A DNA stretch of 64,000 nt from Alkalihalobacillus sp. YIM B00296 (GTDB lineage Bacteria > Bacillota > Bacilli > Bacillales > Fictibacillaceae): positions 28,978-92,977 of the forward strand of contig NZ_JAIBLJ010000014.1 of assembly GCF_020179385.1 (NCBI RefSeq). The letters are read 5' to 3'. The notes beneath the pieces were generated by a model. It searched no databases and was not told the origin of the DNA. It saw only the letters and a program-made list of their open reading frames with translations. The position numbers and the translations under genes are program-made. Positions 18,164-27,000 of this stretch are shown in pieces. Positions within the stretch are counted from its first letter, which is position 1. Each line of letters opens with the position of its first letter.

Positions 18164-18363
18164 TTTATACAATTTTATCACTTTTGGTAAAATTTCTCAT
18201 GATACATATGGACCAGTTATAGGACGGCCAAACCTCCTACTAATATGGGAGAATAAAAATGGGACAAGGGTTATGTATGTGGAAAGTTGCAGTTATCGTG
18301 TAGTTTGGAATAATAGGGTATGGTACCCTTTAGGCAGCAATAATCTTAATGGAGGGGAAAAGT

Positions 18364-19197
18364 GTGAGTTTACAAAATGAAATCATTAAGAGGTTACATG
18401 TCAAACCGAGCATTTTACCTGGAGAAGAGATTGATCAACGTGTTGATTTGCTGAAGCAATATGCGAAAGAGTCCGGAATGAAAGGATATGTGCTGGGGAT
18501 CAGTGGTGGCCAGGATTCTTCCCTTGCTGGGAGGCTCGCTCAGATGGCTGTTGAACAATTACGTGAAGAAACAGGAGAAGAATATACATTCATTGCAATG
18601 CGACTGCCGTATGGTGTCCAGAAGGATGAAGAGGATGCCCAAAAGGCGCTTCAATTCATCAATCCTGATAAGACCGTGACCTTTAATATAAAAGAGGCGG
18701 TTGATGCTTCTTATCGTGCATTCAGGGAAGGCACTGGGGAAGAGTTAAGCGACTTTTTAAAAGGGAATACGAAGGCTCGTGAGCGTATGAAGGTCCAATA
18801 TGATCTTGCAGCTCATCATAATCTGCTTGTTATCGGAACTGACCATGCTGCAGAAGCTGTGACTGGCTTTTTTACGAAACATGGGGACGGAGCATGTGAT
18901 ATAGCACCCCTCTTCGGCCTTGACAAAAGACAAGGAAAACGACTCTTGGAGGAACTAGGCGCTCCAGAAACTTTATTTACGAAAGTTCCAACAGCTGACC
19001 TTGAAGATGATCGTCCAGGCCTCCCTGATGAAGAAGCACTTGGATTAACCTATGATCAAATCGATGATTACCTGGAGGGTAAAGAGATTGATTCTGAAGC
19101 AAGGAATACTCTCGAAAACCATTATTTGAAAACACGGCATAAGCGTGAAGGGGAAGTTACCCTTTATGATGACTGGTGGAAAAACAATTCGAAATAA
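18364..19197 (+). CDS. nadE: NH3-dependent NAD+ synthetase
   Basis: The enzyme amidates nicotinate adenine dinucleotide, the last step of NAD synthesis. The protein of 277 residues contains the PP-loop '[20 protein letters not shown]', '[21 protein letters not shown]' and the C-terminal 'YDDWWK', and matches B. subtilis NadE in length and start. GTG 18364 is preferred: GGAGGGG lies 6 bases before it, whereas the upstream in-frame ATG 18349 would lie inside that ribosome site. Monocistronic with a terminator. Confidence 0.96.
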   Translation: MSLQNEIIKRLHVKPSILPGEEIDQRVDLLKQYAKESGMKGYVLGISGGQDSSLAGRLAQMAVEQLREETGEEYTFIAMRLPYGVQKDEEDAQKALQFINPDKTVTFNIKEAVDASYRAFREGTGEELSDFLKGNTKARERMKVQYDLAAHHNLLVIGTDHAAEAVTGFFTKHGDGACDIAPLFGLDKRQGKRLLEELGAPETLFTKVPTADLEDDRPGLPDEEALGLTYDQIDDYLEGKEIDSEARNTLENHYLKTRHKREGEVTLYDDWWKNNSK

Positions 19198-19216
19198 AAC
19201 TTTTTTATAGAACGCT

Positions 19217-19252
19217 AAAAGGGCTGCCTGGAAACGAAAGGGCAGCTTTTTT
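19217..19252. terminator. Bidirectional terminator between nadE and a membrane protein gene
   Basis: A stem of GGGCTGCC with GGCAGC, flanked by AAAA on the left and TTTTTT on the right, serves nadE (+) and can also serve the convergent gene (-). Confidence 0.85.
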
Positions 19253-19293
19253 ACTGGTTCTACAATGTTTATGAAGTATATCTCTGCTCAGAA

Positions 19294-19797
19294 TTATAAA
19301 AGTATATGGATCAGGATGAAGATCAAAGAAATATAGGCGGAATACCGATGGAATCTTCTCCGTTTTCCAGAAGACTTTTTCTTCCGTAAATACCCTGTCA
19401 CCAATAAGGGGATTAAAGCACAGACAGCCAAGAAACCTGAGGTACCTTGCAGGGTTCGTCCCCATCCTTCACTAAGCATATGAACCATATGAAAAAGAAT
19501 AGAAATGACACCTAAAATAGCCATCGCAACATGGAAACGTATGAAAATCCGTGTAAAGGTGACTATTTTTTTGCGTATCGGTGTTTTCCCTAAGTTGCTG
19601 ATCAATCGCAAAAAGATATACAGCAGGAATGAAAGGAGAAAATAAGTCAATGCCGTGTATGCCCATAGAAGCGCTTCTGTATGGTTGTCTGGAATCATAA
19701 ATAAACAAACGAACCATGGTGAAGACAACAGACAAACAACCACCATACTCTGCAAGACATTGATCTGGTATAAGAACTTGAACAATTGTATTTTCAT
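19294..19797 (-). CDS. Small multi-pass membrane protein, possible haem-binding (b561-like)
   Basis: The 167-residue protein has about five hydrophobic helices. Histidines sit within or next to helices in pairs ('FIRFHVAMAILGVISILFHM', 'MVHMLSEGWG', 'FHRYSAYISLIFILIHI'), a layout reminiscent of cytochrome b561 or ferric-reductase transmembrane domains. This resemblance is only by pattern and I would not call the function. ATG 19797 follows GGAGGGGA. It is a single gene convergent with nadE and divergent from the permease gene. Confidence 0.6.
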   Translation of the reverse strand: MKIQLFKFLYQINVLQSMVVVCLLSSPWFVCLFMIPDNHTEALLWAYTALTYFLLSFLLYIFLRLISNLGKTPIRKKIVTFTRIFIRFHVAMAILGVISILFHMVHMLSEGWGRTLQGTSGFLAVCALIPLLVTGYLRKKKSSGKRRRFHRYSAYISLIFILIHILL

Positions 19798-19896
19798 TAA
19801 TCCTATCCCCTCCTATACTTGATCGTATCCTACACTTCCTCATTGACGATTGCATATTCTGCATTATAGACGAATATCACAATTGGGGGAAGAAGT

Positions 19897-21294
19897 ATGG
19901 GGATTGAGCTGACTATGCTCCATGGTGTGTATCTGCTATTCATACTCATCATTATCGGCATCATGATCATGCGAAGGGATACCACACTTATTTGTGTGAT
20001 TGGCATTTTCCTTTTAGGATTGATTGCTTCGAGTTCGTTGAATATAGCGGTAAGCGGGATTTTCAACAGTTTCATTTTTGCTATCCGTGAACTTTTAGGG
20101 ACTATTCTGATTATCTCGATTATCGTTGCTATGAGCAGGATTTTGATAAGACTTGGCATAAATGAGGTGATGATATCACCTTTTACAAAAATGATCCGGA
20201 CACCTACACTGGCTTATTGGACGACCGGAATCTTGATGATGGTCATATCCTGGTTTTTCTGGCCATCTCCGGCAGTCGCTTTATTGGGAGCCGTTCTTTT
20301 ACCTGTGGCTTTAAGAGTAGGGCTGCCAGCTTTGGGGGTGGCAATGGCGATGAATCTCTTCGGTCACGGGATTGCCTTGTCTGGAGATTATATCATACAA
20401 GGTGCACCTAAGCTGACCGCTGATGCAGCAGGAATACCTGTAGGAGAGGTCATGGCGGCGAGCGTTCCGCTTGTGATCATTATGGGGGCAGTTACGACAG
20501 TGGTGGCATTTTGGATGCTGAAAAGGGATATGAGAAAGGGGAAATTAAGTGTTTCAGAGGAGGAATTGGTTCTCCATCAAGAGGATGAAAAGCATGAGGT
20601 TTTATCTTATCAAATGAAAAAAATACTTGCCGTTTTGATCCCTGTTCTGCTTTTGATTGATGTCGTGGTCATGTTCACTCTCGGTTTACAGGGTGGGGAT
20701 GCGACGGCACTTATAGGTGGTACGGTCATTTTCATCCTGATTCTGATTGCAATGTTGGGCTACCGGAATCAAGGACTGGAGAAAATTACGTCTTATATGA
20801 TTGAAGGTTTTCAATTCGGTTTTAAAGTGTTTGGACCAGTGATCCCTATCGCTGCCTTTTTTTATATGGGAGATGCCGGCTTCACCTCCGTTTTCGGGGA
20901 GTTGTTGCCTGAGGGATCACAAGGAATTGTAAATGATCTCGGGTATGCATTAGCCCAAAGCGTCCCTGTCCATGACTCAATTGCAGCCATTACACTAACG
21001 ATTGTAGGTTCGATAACAGGGTTGGATGGATCGGGATTCTCAGGCATCTCATTAGTAGGTTCGATTGCGAGCCTGTTTGCAATAGCTATAGGTAAAGGTA
21101 TCGCTACTTTAACTGCTCTCGGTCAAATATCAGCCATTTGGGTTGGCGGAGGTACGCTTGTTCCATGGGCACTGATTCCAGCCGCGGCAATTTGCAATGT
21201 CAGTCCCTTTGAACTGGCAAGGAGGAATTTGTTCCCGGTGATCATCGGCCTGTTTGTAACGACAATCGCCGCAATGTTGATCCTATCCATTTAG
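19897..21294 (+). CDS. Putative polytopic permease (GntP/CitM-like fold) next to the cyanophycin genes
   Basis: This hydrophobic protein of 465 residues has about 11-12 TM helices and conserved glycine/proline loops ('WFFWPSPAVALLGAVLLPVA', 'GHGIALSGDYIIQGAPKL', 'AQSVPVHDSIAAI', 'GLDGSGFSGISLVGSI'), a two-repeat look common to the ion-transporter superfamily (gluconate, citrate, dicarboxylate carriers). The substrate is unknown. Its position upstream of cyanophycinase and cyanophycin synthetase suggests movement of an amino acid or Asp-Arg dipeptide, but a terminator-like hairpin separates it from those genes. ATG 19897 follows GGGGGAAG. Confidence 0.65.
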   Translation: MGIELTMLHGVYLLFILIIIGIMIMRRDTTLICVIGIFLLGLIASSSLNIAVSGIFNSFIFAIRELLGTILIISIIVAMSRILIRLGINEVMISPFTKMIRTPTLAYWTTGILMMVISWFFWPSPAVALLGAVLLPVALRVGLPALGVAMAMNLFGHGIALSGDYIIQGAPKLTADAAGIPVGEVMAASVPLVIIMGAVTTVVAFWMLKRDMRKGKLSVSEEELVLHQEDEKHEVLSYQMKKILAVLIPVLLLIDVVVMFTLGLQGGDATALIGGTVIFILILIAMLGYRNQGLEKITSYMIEGFQFGFKVFGPVIPIAAFFYMGDAGFTSVFGELLPEGSQGIVNDLGYALAQSVPVHDSIAAITLTIVGSITGLDGSGFSGISLVGSIASLFAIAIGKGIATLTALGQISAIWVGGGTLVPWALIPAAAICNVSPFELARRNLFPVIIGLFVTTIAAMLILSI

Positions 21295-21351
21295 AACGAT
21301 AGTTTCCTCGAACCTGTGTGTATAAGAATAAGATAGTTTGAATAAAATAGT

Positions 21352-21385
21352 AAAAATCACTCATTTTGAAAAGTGGGTGATTTTT
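21352..21385 (+). terminator. Terminator after the permease gene
   Basis: AAAAATCAC and GTGATTTTT form a perfect 9 bp stem around an AT-rich loop. Confidence 0.8.
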
Positions 21386-21447
21386 CGGTTTTGCGCGCCC
21401 AAAAACTGGGTATAAGATATCACTTTCTATTAAAGGTGAGATGAAGC

Positions 21448-22272
21448 GTGATCAAGAGAAGCGGGGATTTATTCATAATCGGCGGGAATGAAGATAAGGA
21501 AGGTGATCTGGAGGTCTTATCTATTTTCGTGGAGGATGCGATTTCAAATGGCGGACATATTGGCATTTTAACGACCCCTACAGGATATCCAGAGGAAATC
21601 GGTGGTGAATACCGAGACATTTTCTTGAAGCTTGGAGCCTCTAAGGTTGATCTATTACATATTGATACCCGTGAAAAAGCTGATGATGACTCGTTTACAA
21701 ATCAAGTCAATGGTCTATCAGCATTATTCATGACTGGCGGAGACCAGAATAGGCTTTCGAGCATCATAGGAGGAACAGCTTTTTTTAAAGAAATGCAAAA
21801 AGCCTGGCAAAGTGGAATGATCATTGCAGGGACAAGTGCGGGTGCCGCCATCATGAGCAGACATATGATCGTTTCAGGAAAGACGAAACTGAAACATGAC
21901 AAGATCAACGTAGAAATAGGCGTAGGCTTCGGATTTCTTGAAGACGTCGTCATCGACCAACACTTTTCACAAAGAGCCCGCTTTGGTCGTCTGCTATACG
22001 CAATTGCGCAAAACCCCCAGGTTATCGGAGTCGGAATTGATGAAAACACAGCCATCTGGGTGAAGGATGGCGGCAAGTATTTTGAAGTTATTGGTGAACA
22101 TTCAGTAACCGTAATAGATGGTTGCAAACTATCGTTTGTCGATATTGCAGATGAAGCTGAGAGTGATGAAGTGACGATTACAGGTGTACAACTGCACTCG
22201 ATTGCAAAAGGCTATCAATTTGACTTGGAGAACCGTAAGTTAATCAAGAAAGAGAAGGGATCTGCCCAATGA
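21448..22272 (+). CDS. cphB: Cyanophycinase
   Basis: Cyanophycinase hydrolyses the storage polymer cyanophycin to beta-Asp-Arg dipeptides. The 274-residue protein starts 'KRSGDLFIIGGNEDKEGD' and carries the nucleophile elbow 'GMIIAGTSAGAAIMSRHM', 'GFGFLEDVVIDQHFSQRARF' and 'VGIDENTAIWV', all typical of CphB (S51 clan). GTG 21448 was chosen because AAAGGTGAG precedes it by 7 bases. Its stop overlaps the cphA start (ATGA). No signal peptide, so it is the intracellular form. Confidence 0.93.
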   Translation: MIKRSGDLFIIGGNEDKEGDLEVLSIFVEDAISNGGHIGILTTPTGYPEEIGGEYRDIFLKLGASKVDLLHIDTREKADDDSFTNQVNGLSALFMTGGDQNRLSSIIGGTAFFKEMQKAWQSGMIIAGTSAGAAIMSRHMIVSGKTKLKHDKINVEIGVGFGFLEDVVIDQHFSQRARFGRLLYAIAQNPQVIGVGIDENTAIWVKDGGKYFEVIGEHSVTVIDGCKLSFVDIADEAESDEVTITGVQLHSIAKGYQFDLENRKLIKKEKGSAQ

Positions 22273-24905
22273 AAATCAATAAAGTGAAGTTTCTTTCTGG
22301 GCCAAACTATTATAGTTATAAACCGACCATTTGGCTTGAGTTAGATATTGAAGAACTTGAAGATATGCCGTCCAATACAATTCCTGGTTTTACAGACAGG
22401 TTGTTAGAAGTCATGCCTACATTGAAAACGCATTCTTGTTCACTGGGCTATGAAGGCGGCTTTGTTGAGCGGTTACACGAAGGAACGTGGATGGGACATA
22501 TCCTCGAACATGTGGCGATTGAACTTCAATCGCTTGCCGGTATTAGTGTGAAAAGAGGAAAGACGATTACAAGTGAGCGCGTTGGCATCTATTATGTCAC
22601 CTATCGTTACGAGGAAAAAGAATCTGGATTATATGCCTTTAAAGCAGCGATGGAAATCGTCAATCATCTTCTCGAAGGACAAACTGTCTCGAGCGCTCCT
22701 TATGTGAAAAAAATTGAAAAGCTTTACTATGAAAATAAATTGGGCCCAAGTACAGAAGCGATTTTCAAAGCAGCGTATGAACGTAAAATTCCAGTCGAGC
22801 AAATCGGAGATGAAAGTATCCTGCGGCTGGGCACTGGTAGAAAGCAAAAATGGATGGAAGCAACAATGTCCAGCCAAGCATCCTTTTTAGCAGTGGAATA
22901 TGCTTGTGATAAGGTGATGACCAAATCGATCTTACAAGATGTTTGCCTTCCGGTTCCAGAAGGCTGTGTCATATCATCTGAATCTGAAATGCTCGAGGAG
23001 GCAGAGCGTCTCGGTTATCCCCTAGTCATAAAGCCTGTGGATGGCCATCAAGGACAAGGTGTCTGGACGAATTTACGCTCTCAAAAAGAGCTGGTTGCTG
23101 CCTATAAACAACATAAGCATGAAGAAAAAGTCATTCTCGAGCGTTATTATACAGGTGACGATTATCGGTTTACTGTTGTGGATGGCCAGCTTGCTGCAGT
23201 CAGTTTACGGCTTCCGCCTTTTGTCATCGGCAATGGTCACGACTCGATAAAGGTGTTGATTGAAAGAGAGAACGAAAATCCGTTACGTGGTGAAGGCCAT
23301 GAAAAACCGATGACGAAAATACCGATCAATGATTCTGTTGAAAATTATCTCCGCCAATCGAATTTGAATCTTGAAACCGTACTTGATGAAGGGCAGACTG
23401 TTCAATTGTTGGGGAATGCCAATCTATCGACGGGTGGATTAGCGATTGATGTAACAGATAAAATACACCGTTCCTACAAAGAGATTGCAGAAAGTTCAGC
23501 GCGAGCCATCGGATTGGATATTGCAGGGATCGATATGATCATTCAAGATATTACGGCTGCTTACAAACCAGGATGTGCTGCAGTCCTCGAAGTGAACGCG
23601 GCTCCGGGGATCCGGATGCATCATTATCCTAGTGCAGGTACGCCAAGGGATGTCGGTGGTGCAATTGTCGATTACCTTTTTAAAAATCGGGAGGAAGCGG
23701 CTATTCCAACAGTTGCTGTAACAGGAACAAACGGGAAGACAACGACAGTGAGGCTAATCTCACACTTTCTGCAACAAAAAGGAAAGACGGTAGGAATGGC
23801 GCATTCAGATGGAGTTTATATTGGCAATCGTTGTATTGATAAGGGTGATTGCAGCGGTCCTGTCAGTGCAAGGAAAGTTCTCCACCATCCTGAAGTGGAG
23901 GCCGCTGTTCTTGAAACGGCTAGAGGAGGAATGCTTCGAGAAGGGACAGCCTTCCGTTTTTGTGATGTGGGAATCGTAACGAACGTTTCAGAGGACCATT
24001 TAGGCTTGGACGGGATCGAGACCCTCGAGGAACTTTGTAAATTGAAACGGTTGATTCCAGAGGTTGTCCATCCAGATGGATATTGTATTTTGAATGCTGA
24101 TGATGCGGCTGTGGCCGAAATGAAGGAATATACGGACGGGTCGGTCGTATTCACTTCATTGGATGAAGAGAATGCTTATTTGCAAAACCACCGCTCAGCT
24201 AATCAGGAGTGCTGGTATGTACAAGGCGATTGGATTGTCCACGAGAAGGAGGGCAAGTCCGAACGGTTTATGAAGTATGCTGAAATCCCGATCACGTTCA
24301 ACGGATATGCGAAACATAATATAAGCAACTTGCTTCAAGCTTTAGCTTCGGCACATTTGCTTGGTGTTTCATACAAGATGTTACGCAAGAAGGTTCTCAC
24401 TTTCTTTCCAGACTTCCTGCAAAGTCCTGGGCGCTTCAATAAAGTCGATCAAGATGGCAGGACGATCGTCGTTGACTATGCCCATAACACAGCAGGACTC
24501 AAAGCAATTTATAATACACTCAAGGCAATCCCGTGTGAGCGGCTGATCACTGCTGTTTCATCCCCTGGGGATCGTTTGAATGAAGACATCCGCAATATGG
24601 CAGAAATCATCGGCAAGGAAACCGATATTGTCGTCATAAAGGAAGATGGGGACTTGCGTGGAAGGAAACCGAAAGAAGTTGCTGCCATCATGGATCAAGT
24701 GCTGGCCAAGCAGCTCCCATCAAGCTGCCGGATCATCGAGCTTAAGGAACAGCAAGCCTTCCATAAAGCCTGGGAGACCTCACGCCCCGGTGACTTGCTA
24801 TTGTTCCTTTATGATTCATTCAGCTCAGTAGAAAACTTCTTCAAAGAGTATAAACGGAGACGCTCTGAGCTTACGAACCGATACCGCAAAACCTCTTCAT
24901 TGTAA
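22269..24905 (+). CDS. cphA: Cyanophycin synthetase
   Basis: The enzyme polymerises aspartate and arginine into multi-L-arginyl-poly-L-aspartate with ATP and no template. The 878-residue length is standard. Domains in order are an N-terminal region with 'HEGTWMGHILEHVAIELQ', an ATP-grasp domain with 'PLVIKPVDGHQGQGVWTNL' and 'VLEVNAAPGIRMHHYPSAG', and a Mur-ligase-like domain from about residue 480 with P-loop 'VTGTNGKTTTVRLI' and 'VVDYAHNTAGLKAIYN'. It is translationally coupled to cphB. Such operons are known outside cyanobacteria, including in some Bacillales and Clostridia. The nearby arginine genes are suggestive but not linked in one operon. Confidence 0.95.
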   Translation: MKINKVKFLSGPNYYSYKPTIWLELDIEELEDMPSNTIPGFTDRLLEVMPTLKTHSCSLGYEGGFVERLHEGTWMGHILEHVAIELQSLAGISVKRGKTITSERVGIYYVTYRYEEKESGLYAFKAAMEIVNHLLEGQTVSSAPYVKKIEKLYYENKLGPSTEAIFKAAYERKIPVEQIGDESILRLGTGRKQKWMEATMSSQASFLAVEYACDKVMTKSILQDVCLPVPEGCVISSESEMLEEAERLGYPLVIKPVDGHQGQGVWTNLRSQKELVAAYKQHKHEEKVILERYYTGDDYRFTVVDGQLAAVSLRLPPFVIGNGHDSIKVLIERENENPLRGEGHEKPMTKIPINDSVENYLRQSNLNLETVLDEGQTVQLLGNANLSTGGLAIDVTDKIHRSYKEIAESSARAIGLDIAGIDMIIQDITAAYKPGCAAVLEVNAAPGIRMHHYPSAGTPRDVGGAIVDYLFKNREEAAIPTVAVTGTNGKTTTVRLISHFLQQKGKTVGMAHSDGVYIGNRCIDKGDCSGPVSARKVLHHPEVEAAVLETARGGMLREGTAFRFCDVGIVTNVSEDHLGLDGIETLEELCKLKRLIPEVVHPDGYCILNADDAAVAEMKEYTDGSVVFTSLDEENAYLQNHRSANQECWYVQGDWIVHEKEGKSERFMKYAEIPITFNGYAKHNISNLLQALASAHLLGVSYKMLRKKVLTFFPDFLQSPGRFNKVDQDGRTIVVDYAHNTAGLKAIYNTLKAIPCERLITAVSSPGDRLNEDIRNMAEIIGKETDIVVIKEDGDLRGRKPKEVAAIMDQVLAKQLPSSCRIIELKEQQAFHKAWETSRPGDLLLFLYDSFSSVENFFKEYKRRRSELTNRYRKTSSL

Positions 24906-24918
24906 TGTGTTAATAAAC

Positions 24919-24992
24919 GTCAGGCACCCCTACAAAGATTTGCATCCAATTTTAGATGTAAGCTTGAAGTGTAGGTAAGCCTGACTTTTTTC
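24919..24992 (+). terminator. cphBA terminator
   Basis: GTCAGGC (24919-24925) with GCCTGAC (24979-24985), plus inner CCTACA/TGTAGG, followed by TTTTTT. The long loop is unusual. Confidence 0.8.
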
Positions 24993-25046
24993 TCTTGCGT
25001 CGGTCAACAAATTGAATGCTGGCAAGAAGATGAAAACCTATAACAG

Positions 25047-25096
25047 TGGAAATATGCGAGACCCTGCGGGAAAGCAAGCTAAGCGAGACCCCACAA
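25047..25096 (+). repeat. Fragment of a Bacillus-type intergenic repeat
   Basis: The motifs ATATGCGAGACCCTGCGGG and CTAAGCGAGACCCCACA resemble a widespread intergenic sequence of Bacillus genomes that I recognise from memory. It has no coding capacity. The 24993-25459 interval otherwise holds only repeat copy A. Confidence 0.5.
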
Positions 25097-25121
25097 ACAG
25101 CCCACAAAAGTGACCTACGTC

Positions 25122-25251
25122 TTCCGCTTTTCTTGATGTCTAGCTCAGCGACCAGTCACTTGGATCACTTCAGACTTCCTGTGGCGGCGACAGTCTCCTC
25201 GTCAGTCTTCCAGTGACCTACGTGACTATGCGGGCCGCTTCCGCTTTTCTT
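25122..25251 (+). repeat. Dispersed intergenic repeat, copy A (short form)
   Basis: Framed by TTCCGCTTTTCTTGATGTCT and CCGCTTTTCTTT, with internal TTGGATCACTTCAG, GTGGCGGC, CTCCTCGTC and CCAGTGACCTACGTG. It lacks the 62 bp segment of copies B and D. Confidence 0.85.
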
Positions 25252-25459
25252 TCGCAGAGTATATTTCACAATTCTAAAACAACAATCTATACAACAGCCT
25301 AAACAAAAAGCCATGGTTTACATTGGCATTCTACTGTGTAAGGCCCAAATAAAGGAACAGGCGTCAGATAGTCTTGGTTGAATACACTTTACGGCACAAA
25401 TAGCGGAATATTTGTCCTCTGTCAACAATAGAACGGGCCTCCAGTTGCAACAAAGGAAA

Positions 25460-25491
25460 CCCACGGAGAATTTCTCCATGGGCATTTTTTT
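25460..25491 (+). terminator. Hairpin with T-tract before the DUF3905-like gene
   Basis: CCCACGGAG and CTCCATGGG pair around AATTT and are followed by seven T on the plus strand. On the minus strand only a weak T-rich run follows, so it may act for the convergent gene inefficiently. Confidence 0.65.
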
Positions 25492-25512
25492 GGTCAACCT
25501 CTTTATTGTAGC

Positions 25513-25851
25513 TCAGTCCCTGGCATAGCTGACATCTTTGGTAGGATGCATGAAAGGACTGCCTTTCGGTATACGGTTCTCCTCAGCAAGTTCCCGGTTT
25601 TCAGTTGAATTCCAACCAATATCATTATAAGGATGGACCCATTCATCTCCAGACATGATTGCTGGATCGGTTTCATCGCTCCAGTTCTCAAGTGGAGAAT
25701 TTCCGGATTCATAATGACTATCCCCAATTGTCACCCCATATTGATTGACAAATGGCTGGCGTTTCTCTTCATCGACATTTTCGAACACGGGAGCATTGGC
25801 CTGATGAGGAAGCGTACCTTCAATTGATGGATTTTCTTTTTTACGATCCAT
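25513..25851 (-). CDS. DUF3905-like small soluble protein
   Basis: This 112-residue acidic protein without signal or TM segment has the core 'DETDPAIMSGDEWVHPYNDIG' (split here by its natural run) and ends 'FMHPTKDVSYARD'. I associate this with DUF3905 (PF13045), a family of endospore formers of unknown function. ATG 25851 follows TAGGAGGTG. It lies immediately downstream of the germinant receptor operon, which fits a sporulation link, but no experiment is known to me. Confidence 0.65.
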   Translation of the reverse strand: MDRKKENPSIEGTLPHQANAPVFENVDEEKRQPFVNQYGVTIGDSHYESGNSPLENWSDETDPAIMSGDEWVHPYNDIGWNSTENRELAEENRIPKGSPFMHPTKDVSYARD

Positions 25852-25917
25852 TTAATGACACCTCCTAAAGAGGATACCCTTATTGTAAACAAACTCCGAT
25901 TTTTTATGTTGATACCT

Positions 25918-27000
25918 TCAACGGATTACACCGGATTCTGTAATATTTGTTTGGAATTTCACTTTTATATCGAGTTCGGGATATTGCTCATTCCATTCTT
26001 TTACATCCCAGTCCCGGTAATGGGCATTTGCCCTTTTTCCAATCCCTAAAGGATCCAACCCCTGTTGTTGAAGGGAGTTGATCAGACTTTCTGCTCTTTT
26101 TTCAAGTACGCTGTTTACTGATTTTTCAATGAGTTTCACCTTTTTTTCGATCCCTTTGATGTCCCCTGAATATTCATTGATGAGCCCCTTCAATTTGATG
26201 GTATACGTAATTTGAGGAGAATTCACATTCCCCCTCATTTCAACTTTAGGCTCTGCGTCTATATGGCCTAAAGAAACTTCAGCATTGAGTTCCTTGACAG
26301 GAAGGACGAAACTTCCACTATCGAAACCGCTGTGAAGTAAGGTGAACATGGTTAAATCTGAAGCAGGCAGTGCCGATACCATCTTACCTTCTTTAAACAA
26401 ACTGACACCTTTCAAATAGACCTTTCCGTCTTTCATTCCTAATAATGGCAAAAATGGATCTTTCCCTTTTGTAAAATAAGTCCTGAAAAAGAGGTGTATA
26501 TTCGTTCTTGGAAAGGTTTCTTGTTTTGAATTTTGTTCAATCAACTTTGTCAAAGCCATTCCTAGATCTTGATTGGGGATCCTATGATTCACAATGAAAT
26601 CATGGACATTGCCATCATAAACGGCTAACTTCATATTTGCGCTCACACTGGGATCCCTTCGGAAGATATCATTTGTTTCGATGACCCCTTTTTCGGCAAA
26701 TTCGATACCGAACAACACGATTTCAAGCTTTCCATTTACAAGAGGGCGTTGAGTCTGTAAGGCCAATTGTTGGCCGATGTCTTGTCCGATTTCACCAATA
26801 GCACTATAATATTCATTCTGAACTGTACCATCGGGTTTATACTGTGGTACGGCCACTGTCCCTTGTGATTTCCTATCATCAGTATGATCATAACCGATTA
26901 AGGTGATCAGATTGATATCGTCCAGTATTTCTTGTTTTGTCGTACAGCCAGCCATGAGCAGGATACATGCTAAAATCAATGAAATTATCCGTATCATCAT
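25918..27000 (-). CDS. Germinant receptor lipoprotein, Ger(x)C family
   Basis: The C subunit of a GerA-type nutrient receptor in the spore inner membrane. It has 360 residues with lipoprotein signal 'ISLILACILLMAGC', then the family start 'DINLITLIGYDHTDD', 'TQRPLVNGKLEIVLFG' and the C-terminal 'WNEQYPELDIKVKFQTNI'. The ATG overlaps the stop of the B subunit gene; a second in-frame ATG at 26997 has better spacing from AGGAGGAG. Third gene of a gerA-gerB-gerC operon. Confidence 0.93.
   Translation of the reverse strand: MMIRIISLILACILLMAGCTTKQEILDDINLITLIGYDHTDDRKSQGTVAVPQYKPDGTVQNEYYSAIGEIGQDIGQQLALQTQRPLVNGKLEIVLFGIEFAEKGVIETNDIFRRDPSVSANMKLAVYDGNVHDFIVNHRIPNQDLGMALTKLIEQNSKQETFPRTNIHLFFRTYFTKGKDPFLPLLGMKDGKVYLKGVSLFKEGKMVSALPASDLTMFTLLHSGFDSGSFVLPVKELNAEVSLGHIDAEPKVEMRGNVNSPQITYTIKLKGLINEYSGDIKGIEKKVKLIEKSVNSVLEKRAESLINSLQQQGLDPLGIGKRANAHYRDWDVKEWNEQYPELDIKVKFQTNITESGVIR

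Noticed and set aside
18141..18380. Possible 79-residue protein upstream of nadE
   Set aside because: No ribosome site, no recognisable sequence, and it overlaps the toxin promoter and the nadE start.
17611..19300. Prophage or mobile element around the type I toxin locus
   Set aside because: No integrase, phage structural gene or attachment repeat is visible; flanking genes are ordinary chromosomal ones.
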